Counted from the first letter of the stretch, positions 37,973 to 49,709 are shown. The stretch: DNA of 64,000 nt from Paragonimus westermani (GCA_008508345.1 QNGE01001240.1:1-64000); one strand, 5' to 3'. Notes: a model not told the origin generated them from the letters alone. Numbers and translations are program-made.

Positions 37973-39049
37973 GTATTTGAACCAAGGTTTGACTGGACAG
38001 TTTGTCAATGGGTTGGGACATTCTGGGGGAACAAGCCTGTCTGCACGGACGAGCCGGGTATGATGACCGAGTATGATGAACAGACGAAACATTAGTCTCA
38101 TGTTGTTTGAGACAGTGAAAAGTGGGACGTTGTTAAGAAGACCAGCTAAAGTTAACTAAACAGAAAATCTATCGTAATTGGTCACAAATTTGAGGTTAAT
38201 AAGTTAACTGATTTGTATGGTTTTCGTGATGGTTTTGTCACAAGTCGTGGGACTGATGAGTACGAAATAACGAGTCCACCTCACAGAACACGTCTTTTAT
38301 ACAATAGTTTCAATGGATATATTGCTTTAAATAAGTATCACGCGTGATTCCGTTACCCAACTAACCGTACGGAATCAGCATATGATGTTTAAGAGCGAAC
38401 ACTGGACTTCTACCACCCAGTACGTGAACAAAACGGATGTGAAATGTTAACCATAAACGTGTCCAGTCTGACAGTCAACCAGCCAGCAAAAATAAACCTC
38501 TTGGTCCGGTTTGTCCAGACCATTAACGGCTAGTAAGTAGAACAAGTGTGAATGGGTGATCGGATGAGAGTACATCGGCCGTCTATAATACTGTGAGCTT
38601 CTCCACGAAATCAACCTTTTGAACAAAAAGCGAGTTAATATGACAGTACTAAAATGATTTCTGGGTTCAACAACTTAGCGACCGTCTGGATGACAAATAC
38701 AATTAGATCTGCGAAATTCACAAGTATCTGGGGTGGTCGGGGTTGTTGATATTGTGGAGACTCGCGCGGAAGAAAAGTTTGGTGACATCTAGAGTGCATC
38801 GGCTGGTAATTCATGCAAGTGTCTGTTTGACGGGACAGCAAGGCCCAACCGAAGCCGGAGCCATAGTTTGCCAGCCTTGAAACATGAGTATGTATCAGAT
38901 TTAGAAAACAATTTCGCAGTTTTGCACATCTGAACCACTGGTTTTATCTGCCCATCGATTTCCTGCCAATAAACGTAACTACAAACAACTGAAATAATGC
39001 AACCAATATCAAGATGGCCAAATTTCAACCATCTTGCTATGACTTGCAG
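37973..39049. other. probable intron
   Basis: One weak micro-exon candidate (38421-38438, REQNG, good acceptor). Otherwise nothing seen. Confidence 0.45.
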
Positions 39050-39108
39050 TGAAATTGATAGAATCACGAAATGGTTTATCATCATTAAACATCCGTACTT
39101 CATAGCAG
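39050..39108 (+). pseudogene. 59-bp exon-like unit out of phase
   Basis: Acceptor CATCTTGCTATGACTTGCAG and donor G|GTAAGT are both excellent and the 19 codons EIDRITKWFIIIKHPYFIA are open, with Phe 9 and Ile 12 as in the 60-bp units. The segment is one base short and opens in phase 2, so including it after a phase-1 exon would shift the frame. A 1-bp loss in the genome or a base error in the assembly are equally possible. Confidence 0.55.
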
Positions 39109-39600
39109 GTAAGTCCTTCATCAGTTCTTCATCTACCGTACAAGTTCACCAATCAGTCTAGAAATAATGCATAATTTGTTGTACTATGACATCCTTTCCT
39201 GTTGCAACTGCGACAATCTTCGCAAATTCTGATAGAATAGGGACCGAGTCTGAAAAAGGCCCAATGAACGTGCTCATTCATCGATACAGATGAAACGACC
39301 GAGTTTCCTCCAGCTATGGTTTGTGTGTATCGAACAACAGTATCAACGAAATGGGCGATCATACTGTTCCTGAAATTATAAGACTGTCTTTGTCTGTGGT
39401 TACCCTCACCGTTCTTGCTGAAGTGTAATATTGTAAGTAGACAGACTTGAATACTGACTGCATGAAGTGACACATCAAATAGTCTCAGCTCAATAATCCA
39501 CCTAACAATCTCAGGTCCCCAACAAAGTAACATTTGTCGCATGAGATGACTACTATGTAATTCACAGTTTAACTGTCCCACAAGTAGATTTCGTGCACCT

Positions 39601-40559
39601 TAGGAGTTCCGTGTCACACTAGCATTGTGTGTGCGCCTGGTCTGTGTAAATGAACCAAGGTTTTCACCCACATGGGTGCGATGTCAGATGCCGTGTCCAC
39701 TTGCCCGCGTACTTTCGTGCGATTTGGTAAAGTTTTCACATACTTTCTGTTACTCGCATTGTAACAATGGGATGCGACCAAAATAACGATGAACTGAATA
39801 CCACTATAGATCAACCTCTCATAAGGTTCCCGAAATCGCCCGGAGAAGGGTACTCCCCAATAGCACATCTGTTCATGTCCACATTTTCCGTATCTCCGGC
39901 ATGTGTAATTTCTGAATTGGCAAACTCACGCAAAATGCCATCCTCCACAATGCCAATAAACCTGGCAGCCTTCCTGAGAGTTATGTTGTCTTGTTGCTTC
40001 TTGCTTTGTTGATTACACACACATCGACGTTTTCTTTGTTGATAGACAGCAAGTCACAGTTTGCAGTCACGTCTCGATTCCTTTTTGACTGTGATAGGAC
40101 ACCTGTGCGAGTATCTGTATAGGTTCCTGTATACGTCCATTTACAGGAATCAATGTACGAAACTGATAAATGGTGAGGTTTGACTGCTTGAACATCTCAC
40201 ACTCACGATTGGCCACACCTATGAATGTTAAAAATTTCACAGAGTATTTCTCAGTGAATGTCAAGTAATTGAACCGATTGATAAACAATGACATGTTCAT
40301 TGTAAGTGAGAACTAAAACCTGTACCGTGTCTATTTGTGAATATATACTTGGGTTCCTGGGCAGAATATAGTCACGATACTGAACACATTCCATTGGGCC
40401 AAGCTTGCTTAACAGTACTCGGATTATAACGCTGTCATTTATGTTTCCTACGTTCTCTTTGAAAAAGTACTCATAATGTCTCAGCCAAGCCCCGAACATG
40501 ATCTCGCTGTCCAGTCGATAGTTAAATTCCGCTATGTTCTTGGCCAGTAGTTCCGCCAT
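39601..40559 (-). pseudogene. gypsy-type gag-protease remnant
   Basis: On the minus strand, 40559-40251 starts with Met and matches the gag N-part common in fluke gypsy elements (A-E-F-N-Y, F-x-A-W-x-x-H-Y-E, L-L-S-K-L-G, Y-I-L-P-R-N-P). The gag continues in another frame at 40300-40067 (N-R-E-C-E-M-F-K block). Two CCHC-like knuckle regions lie at about 39850-39965, one interrupted by a stop. An aspartic-protease segment with D-T-A-S-D-I follows near 39690. Reverse transcriptase and integrase are absent. Several frameshifts and stops: inactive. Family name uncertain. Confidence 0.8.
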
Positions 40560-43370
40560 GAATATTGCTCCTTCTTATGCTGATCTCTGCTGAATTATCG
40601 ATTTTCGTGCCTTGAACTCAGACAGCATTAACTGAACGGCCCCAGATCGTTCAGCGTCATGCAACAAAGGATTCTAACGTTCGTTATTCAATGTTGATAA
40701 GATGAAACTGATGATCTTCCATTGGCCGTCGCCTCTAACATCACTCGCGACATAAACAAAAGATCGATCTTGGGACATTTATCGCTTCAGTGTCAGTGAG
40801 TGCGTTTGCGATAGGCTAGTCTTAATGCTGACCTTACAAGTATCACCAAGTATATGCAGTTGGCTCTCACAGAGGGAACGGCTGAAGCATTGAACAAACA
40901 GTTTTGTATTTATTGTAAAAAAACATACGAAGTTGTATACACAAAGAGTGAGGTATTAGAAATCTAGTACCAGCTTCAGTAGTAAGATATCGCAATATAT
41001 AATGCTAAACATTATAAACTGGCGTCGAACAGGCTAAGTGCACTCCCTTCTAAACGTCCACTCTGTGTATCAGGTGAATGCCATGGCATCGACGCTTGGT
41101 TTAGTAAGACGTACTGGCTTCTTTGCATGACGCTCACCGGTTGTTCCAGAAATCGTTAGAAATAGCTCGGAAACGGTACCAGTGCTTTTCAGTCGATCAA
41201 TTCTCGCATGTTCAAACACCAAGTAATATTAGGCATTTTTAGAAGTATCTGAGTCTGATGCACACTGGTAGGTTTAGAGTAGCATATACAAATTTATGCC
41301 AATCTCCACTGTTTGCAGGAATAGGCCCTTCTTGAAACAACTAGTAAAGAACTGACGCTACTGACATAGTTCATCACACACAATTATTTCAATGACACAG
41401 TTTTGTTTACGGTGATACTTATTTAATACCGCATTGAATGAGTAGGAATCAGAGCATATTTTGGCCTGCATATCCAAAACAAACCAACAACTGAGCTAAC
41501 TTGTGCCACAAGATTATTCCTGCGCAACCATGAATTTGATGCCACGAATAAGCCATTGGTTGGCCATCTAATGGATTTAGACGCAGATTACTTTGTGCGA
41601 AAACTGTGATGGTTTGGTATTGGGGTTCTCAGTACGGGTAAATTAAATCACTAGGTAGGTCACACTTGGGAACACTGCCTTAGATAGGCTCAGTAATTAA
41701 ACAAGTGCTCACGATTGATATTTGCGAAAACTAACAACTGCTTTCGAAATGGGATCCGAATTCTGCTCAGCAATCGGAATTATCATGCCTGTCTGTTTCA
41801 CAGTCAGCGTATATCGGTTGAATATACATGTGGAGAATAACACCGTAAGTGCCAGATACCCATGAGCCGTTCCGATCAAATTACATCCAACCTGTTCTAA
41901 AACTATCTTTTTTGTGGAGGGCGTGGTTCGGATGAAAAAGTTGTTCACTATCCGCAATCAGGGGAATGTAGAAAGGCTCTTGTATGCAACGTTTCGACTC
42001 GCGATCGACAAGAGTGCTCCATCTTAACCTACCAGTTTACTTTGACACTAGACAACATGTTGGAACGTACGTTTGCCGACGTCAATGCTTTGAGCACGCA
42101 ATAGTTTTAAGGTGCCAAGTTATCCAATATGGAGTAATAGCGTGACGCTCCTTCGGTCGATATCTTTGTCAACATACTGTAGATTGTGCTGAATAAACCG
42201 AATGATCTGGTTGATTTTTGTGGAAGCTCCTTTGCAACTTTGGAATGCATAGAACTGTTTTAAAACCGGAGTGTTCCTTACCCTCGCACAAACGCAGTCA
42301 ACCTGAGACTGTGGTGTGTTTTGCGTCCTTGTGTACCTCAATATGCCTAACATAGAGTGATGTTGAGGGCATGTGAGAGAGTACCCTAGATAAACGATAC
42401 GGTAACTAACCGTCAGTAGCATTAGATTTTGTAACATTCTCAATTCTAGTTTAGAGGATTCTCAATTCTTATGAGCAGTCTCTTGTGATTTGGTTCCAAA
42501 ATCAACTTCCCCTGAAAAAGAAGTGAATTACTCGCAGTGTTGAAGCATCCTTTTCGCTGTGTGTAAACTCCAGCAATGTGTTTCTGCCGTCCAAAAAATC
42601 GTGCGATGCTTCTTATTGTGTAAACACGATTGATTAACTCAGAATCATTTTAGTTTGAAAAGCGACCGATTAGTTTTTTTGTTAAGTTATCAGTGCTCCA
42701 CTGCAGGATTACCAACTAGTAATCGTTTGAGGGAGGCTAGCTGGTTTCTTCGGAAAAAAAGATTAGCAATAACGTATGTGCGTCATTTTGGTATATTGGC
42801 CCAAAGTTAGCACTGCTTACCGTAGCGAAAGAACAAAGCGGCCCCTAACTCTAAACTAATGAAAAATCATTTGAATCGTCGCGTCTTGCCTAGTTTGATT
42901 TATCCCGATATGACATTATACTGCTGCAAAACAAACATAGTCAGTACATCTTGAGGTAGTCTGCGATTGCCATGACACAGTGAAATAGAACACTTGGAAG
43001 AGCTAATGTCCGCCTGGCAACAAATTACCTGATGTGTCGATGTGACGCCGAAACAACTCATCTGCCTGCCCAAGTAGAAGACAACCGGCAAGAGTACGAT
43101 CAAACGAGATCGCACAACTCATCCAAGGTGACAGGAGATTGGGATGAATCTTTGTAGGGGTGACAACCTGCAGAAGGTTTGGCAATCTGGGCAGGCGGAA
43201 CCAGTTTAATGAACGCAAACAACCATAGAATTTAGGTTACAGCACCAACTATAATTAGTCTGTGTAAACCACTCTGTCATTATAAACGTTTATCTTAACC
43301 GCAGTTCAGTACTAAAGAATTCACTTCACGCAATTTCCAAACACCTGCAATATCCCACTTGTCACTGTAG
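40560..43370. other. probable intron, possibly including gypsy leader
   Basis: The sequence just above 40560 may be the 5' leader of the gypsy remnant; no LTR or primer-binding site was identified. 41150-41209 is a 60-bp phase-1 open segment with a very good acceptor but a poor donor (T|GTTCAA). Confidence 0.4.
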
Positions 43371-43448
43371 GTCCGGTCAATTTCTCATTGTCTACGACGG
43401 TTGCAACAGCACCGCCGCCAACGACGGCGATAACGACGACAACAGAAA
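43371..43448 (+). CDS. 78-bp Thr-rich phase-1 exon
   Basis: Acceptor TCCCACTTGTCACTGTAG, donor A|GTACGT. 25 codons: PVNFSLSTTV, then a Thr/Ala/Pro run ending AITTTTE. Mucin-like O-glycosylation stalk composition. Phase 1 at both ends. First of a Thr-rich group reaching to 49.7 kb. Confidence 0.78.
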
Positions 43449-43732
43449 GTACGTAGACTTTCCCTTTCTCATAGTTGATACGGTTGTTTGTATCGAATGA
43501 TGTGTTTCACAGATCTCTCGTTCGAACATTTGTGTTCGTGACTGGTAGACTGGTTTCAAGTTGATGCATGCTTCCGTGATATGCATTTGACAACGGCCTG
43601 TCGTTTACAGCCGCTTGAAAAAAAGTTTCGTCGAACTCGTAATGAGGTTATTTAGTGTTTTGCAGTTTTTTCGAACATGTTGACAACAGTTTACGTTCGG
43701 TATTTCCACCTTCCAATGGTTTTCAATTACAG

Positions 43733-43792
43733 ATCGGACCAGTTCACTGGCGATGACTACGGTATTCGTAGATGAGTCCACGTTCACCACTG
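43733..43792 (+). CDS. 60-bp phase-1 cassette exon 16, Thr-rich
   Basis: Acceptor CAATGGTTTTCAATTACAG, donor G|GTACGT. Peptide RTSSLAMTTVFVDESTFTT. Its 3' end and the start of its intron resemble those of the exon at 49650-49709, suggesting exon duplication. Confidence 0.83.
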
Positions 43793-45038
43793 GTACGTTC
43801 AGTATACCTCTGTCATTTCGTTTTATGGGTGCGAAGAAATGTTTGCGTATATCGAGCACTTCTGACCTTGTGCTCTAGCATCAATCCAGGGATCTTGTTT
43901 TGGCTTGTGCAAAAAGAAGTCATTTTGGTTCAGAGGCAGTAGGCAGGGTTATCTGCTCAGCAAGCCATTATCCCAGGGTCACTTCAAGGGAGCTGGTCGT
44001 CAGCTGTTGAAGTCAAAGTTGTACGAAAACTTCCAATTTTCACTTAACCCGAAACAGAAAATCTGCAAGAGAATGATACTCCTGTGCGAGAACTTAGCTA
44101 GTCCAACTGACTTTGTGAGCCCAGTTGCTAATCTAACAGTCTGATACTAACGGACTGCAGTGCATTCAACACAACGGTTATGTCAATACACTGCCGATGT
44201 TGTACAACAACGTGATCGTTGCTAACACTAATTGCATTAGGATACCTTATACATATTGATGCACGAAACACAACTACATCTTAAGTATGGCTTTGTTTTA
44301 ATCACGGTACATCGTTGTTGAGTTTGCTTGTGGTGTACGTACAGAATGAACATCACGTAGCTGATTTATAAGGTCCGCCTTCGTGAAACAACGAAACACC
44401 TCTAGGGCTGATGCAATAACCGAGCACATATATGCAGGACCTAGTGGATGAAAACTTCTACATCTGTTTATCCACTGCATCGTGTTCTTGCTACGTCTTT
44501 AGGACTGTTTCACTGCTGTAGTACGTTGGTCATTATGTGGTATAACAAGAGGACCCGATGGATCAATATTGCCAGCAGTTGACCTCTTGTTACTAATCAT
44601 TATTAATCTTGGCAACCACACCAATGTTGCGTATGTCCAGAGAAATAGATAAGCTGTACTTGAGGACATCATTTGTCTGTTAGATAATGTTCACGAAAAA
44701 TGGTTTGGGTCCCTTGGATATCAGTCCAGAGTTGCATGTTCGTCAACAACCCGTGTGTCTGGTGGTGACGTATTGTCTTCAAACGTTGTCCTCCCTTTGA
44801 CAAAGTGTAGGGAATGTCCGAGACTTGTTTTGTACCCACTCTGATCTTCGTGGGATTAACTTAGGAATAAGACATCAAGGTGGGACACGTTCGCTGGATG
44901 TAAGCTAGTGATTCAACACATATCCAGGCCCAATGATAAATGAGTTAAATAACTGAGTGCGGAGATCTGAGGCAAGTCAGCTGTCATAGTTGCGCAAAGA
45001 TAATCGGACCAAGTGACCTTGTGTTAAGGGTTACTCAG

Positions 45039-45062
45039 AAAATAGGCCTAATTCATTAACTG
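45039..45062 (+). CDS. 24-bp phase-1 micro-exon
   Basis: Acceptor GTTAAGGGTTACTCAG, donor G|GTGAGT (perfect). Peptide NRPNSLT with NSL context, phase 1 at both ends. Confidence 0.6.
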
Positions 45063-45136
45063 GTGAGTACCTAGCCGTTCTTATCTATCAGACGGTTGAG
45101 TGGTTGCAAACTCACTTACCATTATGAAACTTACAG

Positions 45137-45169
45137 GAAGTGATGCAACCATCACAAAACTTGACACAG
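45137..45169 (+). CDS. 33-bp phase-1 micro-exon
   Basis: Acceptor ACCATTATGAAACTTACAG, donor G|GTGGAT. Peptide SDATITKLDT, phase 1 at both ends; only 74 bp of intron separates it from the previous micro-exon. Confidence 0.65.
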
Positions 45170-45228
45170 GTGGATTGTTACGGAAGCACTGGATCTAATG
45201 GCTAACCACCCTGAAACTGAAATGCCAG

Positions 45229-45276
45229 AGCCTGAAGTATTCACATCTACCACAATGAATATCTTGCAATTTTCAG
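45229..45276 (+). CDS. 48-bp phase-1 exon, Thr-containing
   Basis: Acceptor CCCTGAAACTGAAATGCCAG, donor G|GTTGAA. Peptide PEVFTSTTMNILQFS, phase 1 at both ends. Confidence 0.55.
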
Positions 45277-45450
45277 GTTGAATTTTAGAAGTACAGCCCA
45301 TGTCTAAAAGTTATGGATAGCGACGATATAAATCGTGCCACAATAACTGTCCTGTTAAATTTAATTGATGACCCCTCGATCATTACATGTAAGCGAAGGT
45401 AATTTGGCGTTCACATGTGGCAGTTCATTCGTGCCCAATATGCTATGAGT

Positions 45451-45600
45451 TTCACAGTGGTCAACACGGTTGCCTCATGAAAGCGTGACCGGAGTTCTAG
45501 TCCCAACCGTGGCAAGGATATGCATTACTGCGGAGCTCTGTAACCAAAACTCGGTTCTAGTGCTTCTTTTCGAAGGGTGCCGGCTGAACAGTTTATGGGG
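45451..45600 (+). repeat. tRNA-derived SINE, copy 2
   Basis: Homologous to 8619-8770. B-box AGTTCTAGTCC at 45493-45503; the A-box is lost. The hammerhead region keeps stem I perfectly (GCATTA 45522-45527 with TAGTGC 45558-45563), a 3-bp stem III and C at the cleavage position, but the CUGANGA box reads CTGCGGA and stem II is gone. Confidence 0.75.
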
Positions 45601-46431
45601 ATGAGACAGTTGCGGTCAGTTATGAAAACCAAAATCCCCTACTACATATCAGAGGTTAGAAGTGTACGCTACCCATCAACCACTGTGCAACTCCAGCGAA
45701 ACTATCTAAGCAACTGATTTGGAGAAAACCGACTAAAGCTCACTAGACAATGTCAAATAGGTAAAATCACAAGCATATCACATTACTGTAGCCAAGTGGA
45801 GCTCCGGGCCAAGCAACTGATCGCAGTATCGTGCACAAAATATCCATGGTAGATAATCTGAAGTTGGCTGAACACGTGAAAAAGTTTCGAGTTGGAATCC
45901 ATGCTTCCACACAATTAAGAAGGCCTCACGAAGCGTAGCTGAACTATTCAATTTTGCTTGTGTTCTGGGTATTTCAACTGGAGATTCATTCAAAAATGTT
46001 TAGGATCCGTTGAATATCCTTCCAAATTTACATGTTCGCCTTTGTGGATATGTAGGACAGTTTCACCAGAAATGACATAACGTGTTGTGGTCTGCTGGAG
46101 TAAATTCGCGAACAAGGAAAGCACAAAAATTACTGTTACCCTGATAATATTGAAAATTTACGCGCATTGGTATTCAGATAGAAAATACTACTTTCACACA
46201 TTTATGATTAACATCACAACACAATGTTGTTGCCACAGTCCACTGGCTGTGTCGCTGAGGTGTGTGGCTACATGTGAGACAACTATCTCTAAGTTTCACC
46301 AGTTCACAGTTTCCTTGACCTGCAAAACAACGATCGCGGTATACGCTTACTGCTCGAGGTTGACAATAAATTTTGAAATATTTTCTCTCCAAGTGTGTCA
46401 TTTATGAGTACACTTATGAATACAATTTCAG

Positions 46432-46500
46432 TAAATCTCAAAACGACAAGCACAACGGGATCTACGATTGCGACGACGAGGTCAGAAACAACAGATGAGA
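46432..46500 (+). CDS. 69-bp Thr-rich phase-1 exon
   Basis: Acceptor ATGAATACAATTTCAG, donor A|GTAGGT. 22 codons including NLKTTSTTGSTIATTRSE, mucin-like, phase 1 at both ends. Confidence 0.78.
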
Positions 46501-46852
46501 GTAGGTCAACCTCCCATTTCTCCGAGTTGTTATACTTTAATATACAAAGATGACACTGGTTTCGACTGATAAAGTTCGTCCGTTTTTAAGACGTTTAAGA
46601 ACAGACCACGTGATCGGATGGATCAATTTTGTTGCTGGATTTGTGCAGTCGGTGATACGTACTTGTGTCGTTAGCTGAATCTGAAGTTATACGAGTAACA
46701 TTTGTGTTGAATAGTACACGATCACGTTTCTCGGTTAAATAACATGGTCAAGCTATCTTTAATCTTCTCAGTTTAGCTACATTCTATCATACTTGGTATT
46801 ATGATAGTTGGGTTAATTCAATGCTCATCAATTACACTTCCAACCAGTTCAG

Positions 46853-46873
46853 CGACAACAACAAATCCACCAC
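46853..46873 (+). CDS. 21-bp Thr-rich micro-exon, tentative
   Basis: Acceptor CACTTCCAACCAGTTCAG (with an alternative AG upstream), peptide TTTNPP, donor C|GTGATA. Phase 1 at both ends; composition matches neighbours. Confidence 0.45.
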
Positions 46874-47843
46874 GTGATAAGTACATATTTGCCACTGTTG
46901 GTTTTGTGTTATTCGTCTTGGCTAAGTGTCTAGTTAATTAAAGCGATCGCTGAGACTACATGTGAGACGAGAAATGATTCTCTTCCCTTGCATACAAAGC
47001 ACAACATTTCCAATAAGTAATCATTTATGCACAGTGATTAGAAAGTCAGTAGGCTGATAACCACTCTGAATAAGTTTGTCACAGTGTCCCACTGCACTGG
47101 TTATTACAGTACAAACTGATTACTGTTCAATATTCTGTTACCTGGGCTCTCGTCAGAATGTTCTATAACTGAGCTAGTGACCATCCATCTTATGGTTCCA
47201 GTTGTCATAGTCATGCCAAGCAGAATTGTGGTTTTCTTCTGGCAATCTATGGATTGGTACATGACAATCATTTAACCTTAAGCTAAACCAGCTATTTAGA
47301 TGTAGAGGTTGGGAGAGCTCAGAAAACAAATCTGAAGGAACTTAAAAATAGACAGAAGTTTAAATAAGCGTCCATCGCACAGAACTTTGGAGATGGAAAG
47401 TCGAGAATACAACAGGCGAAAAACACCGAATGTTTTGTTGGTGACCCCGAATTGGGCCGAGATGGAACGACACCGTACAGGCTAAGATAGGATTTGATTA
47501 ATGCTCATGGTGAAATTTTTGAAGTCACCTTATAACAAGCAACAGTCATCGCGCTATGAAAGACATAAAATCATGAACGTCTGATAGTGCAACACAACCT
47601 TGCGAAGGTACCCTGCGCAGAATATTTATGAGTTCACTCCTGTTGTTCAGAAACTTCATCGTGAATTGCAGTTGAGTGTTCAATTATTCGAAGGTATGAA
47701 ACAGAACGAAGCACGGCTTACGTAGAGTTTTGCAAAATAAAAAAATCAGCAGGCTGCAATAACAAAAACACATACGTTACGAAGACTGCTTGCAGAACGG
47801 ATGGCCGTCAATGCCAGGAGGACAAAGAGTGCGCCTCGCAGCT

Positions 47844-48418
47844 CAGAGACGAATGTGAAGATACAAATGTGGCATATTACTGTGACCTTCGTTGACCACT
47901 CAGGATCGTCGGTATCAAAATAGGACTGAACTAGCAAACGAGTCAGTCTGAAGACAGACATGGATATCAACATCTCAGCACAGCTGCCTTAACACCGCGC
48001 ACGGTTTGTCAGCAATGAGTTCAGTTGCGAATACTTGAACATGATTGGCACCACCATTTGGTCAATAAGTGATGCCGAAGTTTCAGCAACTAGTAGCCGG
48101 GAAACAAGCTCCGCTCTGCTGTATCGCTAAAATTACAACAACAAACCCGAGTTTACTATAGGCAAACCATTTTTGCAAGAATTGTAGATACGGAACCCGC
48201 CTGATTTCTCCATGACTACTCTGGTCGTAGATGATTTCCGAGCCGCAACCCACGCGGTTAAAATCATCAACCGTACAATTCAGAGACCACACCTCCTGTA
48301 GCAATTTGATGTATATCGAACAACGCGTACTGGTTCAATCATCACAGCGTAGACCAACTCGTCCGATACTACTCAACCGACTTCATGAGATTCACATGGT
48401 TACAGGTAGAGATAGGTA
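47844..48418. repeat. 575-bp duplicated sequence, contiguous copy
   Basis: Nearly identical to 52830-53030 plus 53651-54024. Similarity ends sharply on the right and fades on the left. No terminal repeats or coding frame recognised; it may be an unnamed interspersed element or a local duplication. Confidence 0.85.
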
Positions 48419-48451
48419 CTTGTAGCAGATAGCTGAGTATCATGATGATAN

Positions 48452-48452
48452 T
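48452..48452. other. single undetermined base
   Basis: One N in an otherwise fully called window, near the end of the duplicated sequence; a likely collapse or polishing difficulty. Confidence 0.95.
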
Positions 48453-49157
48453 AATCACGGGAACTTGTTTACACTGATATTCTGAGTTAAGTTATATGCT
48501 TTTAAGCTGCGTCGATTACTGTCTGGTCATTTTTCTGACTTATGATTCTTACTAACCTGACATGTTCAACATAATTACATTGAGGACAAAACGTTTCCCT
48601 CGTAATAGCTTGGTCTTGTCATGTTCAAACCAATGTACTCCAGTTTGGTCCGGAAGGAGACTGACTGTTTTCGTTTCGATTAAGTGGACACAATTCTGGG
48701 TTGTTTTTTAATAGGACTCATAATAGTTACTCCCCATAATGACCATCAGAACGGATCTCATAATATATCGTTCTTGAGTGGTTCACGTTGTGTTGGCTGA
48801 CTGCAGGTTCTAGTCAAAATCTTATTGTATAGAGATTCCACTATTGTCATATACCAGTGGAGAAATCCCATCTGATTCAAAGTATTTTTGTACGGAACTC
48901 TGATTCCTGGTTCGTGAGGATCAGCTGTCGCGAGGTACATAATTATACCAATCAGGTTATTTCACGTCTCGAGACCTAATGAATATCAGAAAGCACAAAA
49001 TATCACCAGTAAGTATTCCACCAGTAGGAACACAAGCTGTAGATGTAGGTTGGCAGCAGGATTATTGAAATATTTGATGCCCTCAAAGTGAGAGTCGTTT
49101 CGTCTCCTTTGTCTGCAACATGTCGAACCACGTTTATCGTTACTTTTCTTATTACAG

Positions 49158-49223
49158 TTTACGTCAATAGTACAACAGAAAACAAAACGGAAACGACGAC
49201 TACCGTAGCAATAACAACAGCAG
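49158..49223 (+). CDS. 66-bp Thr-rich phase-1 exon
   Basis: Very good acceptor TTATCGTTACTTTTCTTATTACAG is pyrimidine-rich; donor G|GTATTC. 21 codons YVNSTTENKTETTTTVAITT plus Ala, with NST and NKT sequons, mucin-like. Phase 1 at both ends. Confidence 0.8.
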
Positions 49224-49649
49224 GTATTCACAGTTTCCGTATCCCCCCCCTTTAATAGTGGATTTCTGCGTTAAACTGTTCTTTACGTTCGATGACGATG
49301 TTTGAGATTCTCTTGCTCATGAAACCTGGCTATTTCGACAGAAATGTCAAATTAGCCGTTGGAATCAGCGACAGTACGTATCTCCCACTGATAATCCCAG
49401 CCGACTTACGTAAAATTAGCTCCAAGGAATACAACACGATCATAGTTTCTACCTAATTATCATTATCTTCCATATTTATCAGTAGTCTTACATGTTGCGA
49501 ACAAGTCTCTTATCTAGTCATCCAAACTGACAACGCTCTCCGCGTAAGCACTATTCATTTTCGCGTAATCCGGTGTCCTTTCGATTCCATTGAAAACAAC
49601 TTCACAATAAATTTGTTCAAGTTATTTTTATCAACATTTACAATTTCAG

Positions 49650-49709
49650 ATTCAATGAATGTAACATCAACGGAATCACCACCGTATAACGTGTCCACGT
49701 TGAACACTG
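49650..49709 (+). CDS. 60-bp phase-1 cassette exon 17, Ser/Thr-rich
   Basis: Acceptor ACATTTACAATTTCAG, donor G|GTGGGT. Peptide SMNVTSTESPPYNVSTLNT with NVT and NVS sequons. Its final VSTLNT and flanking intron resemble ESTFTT at 43733-43792. Confidence 0.8.
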
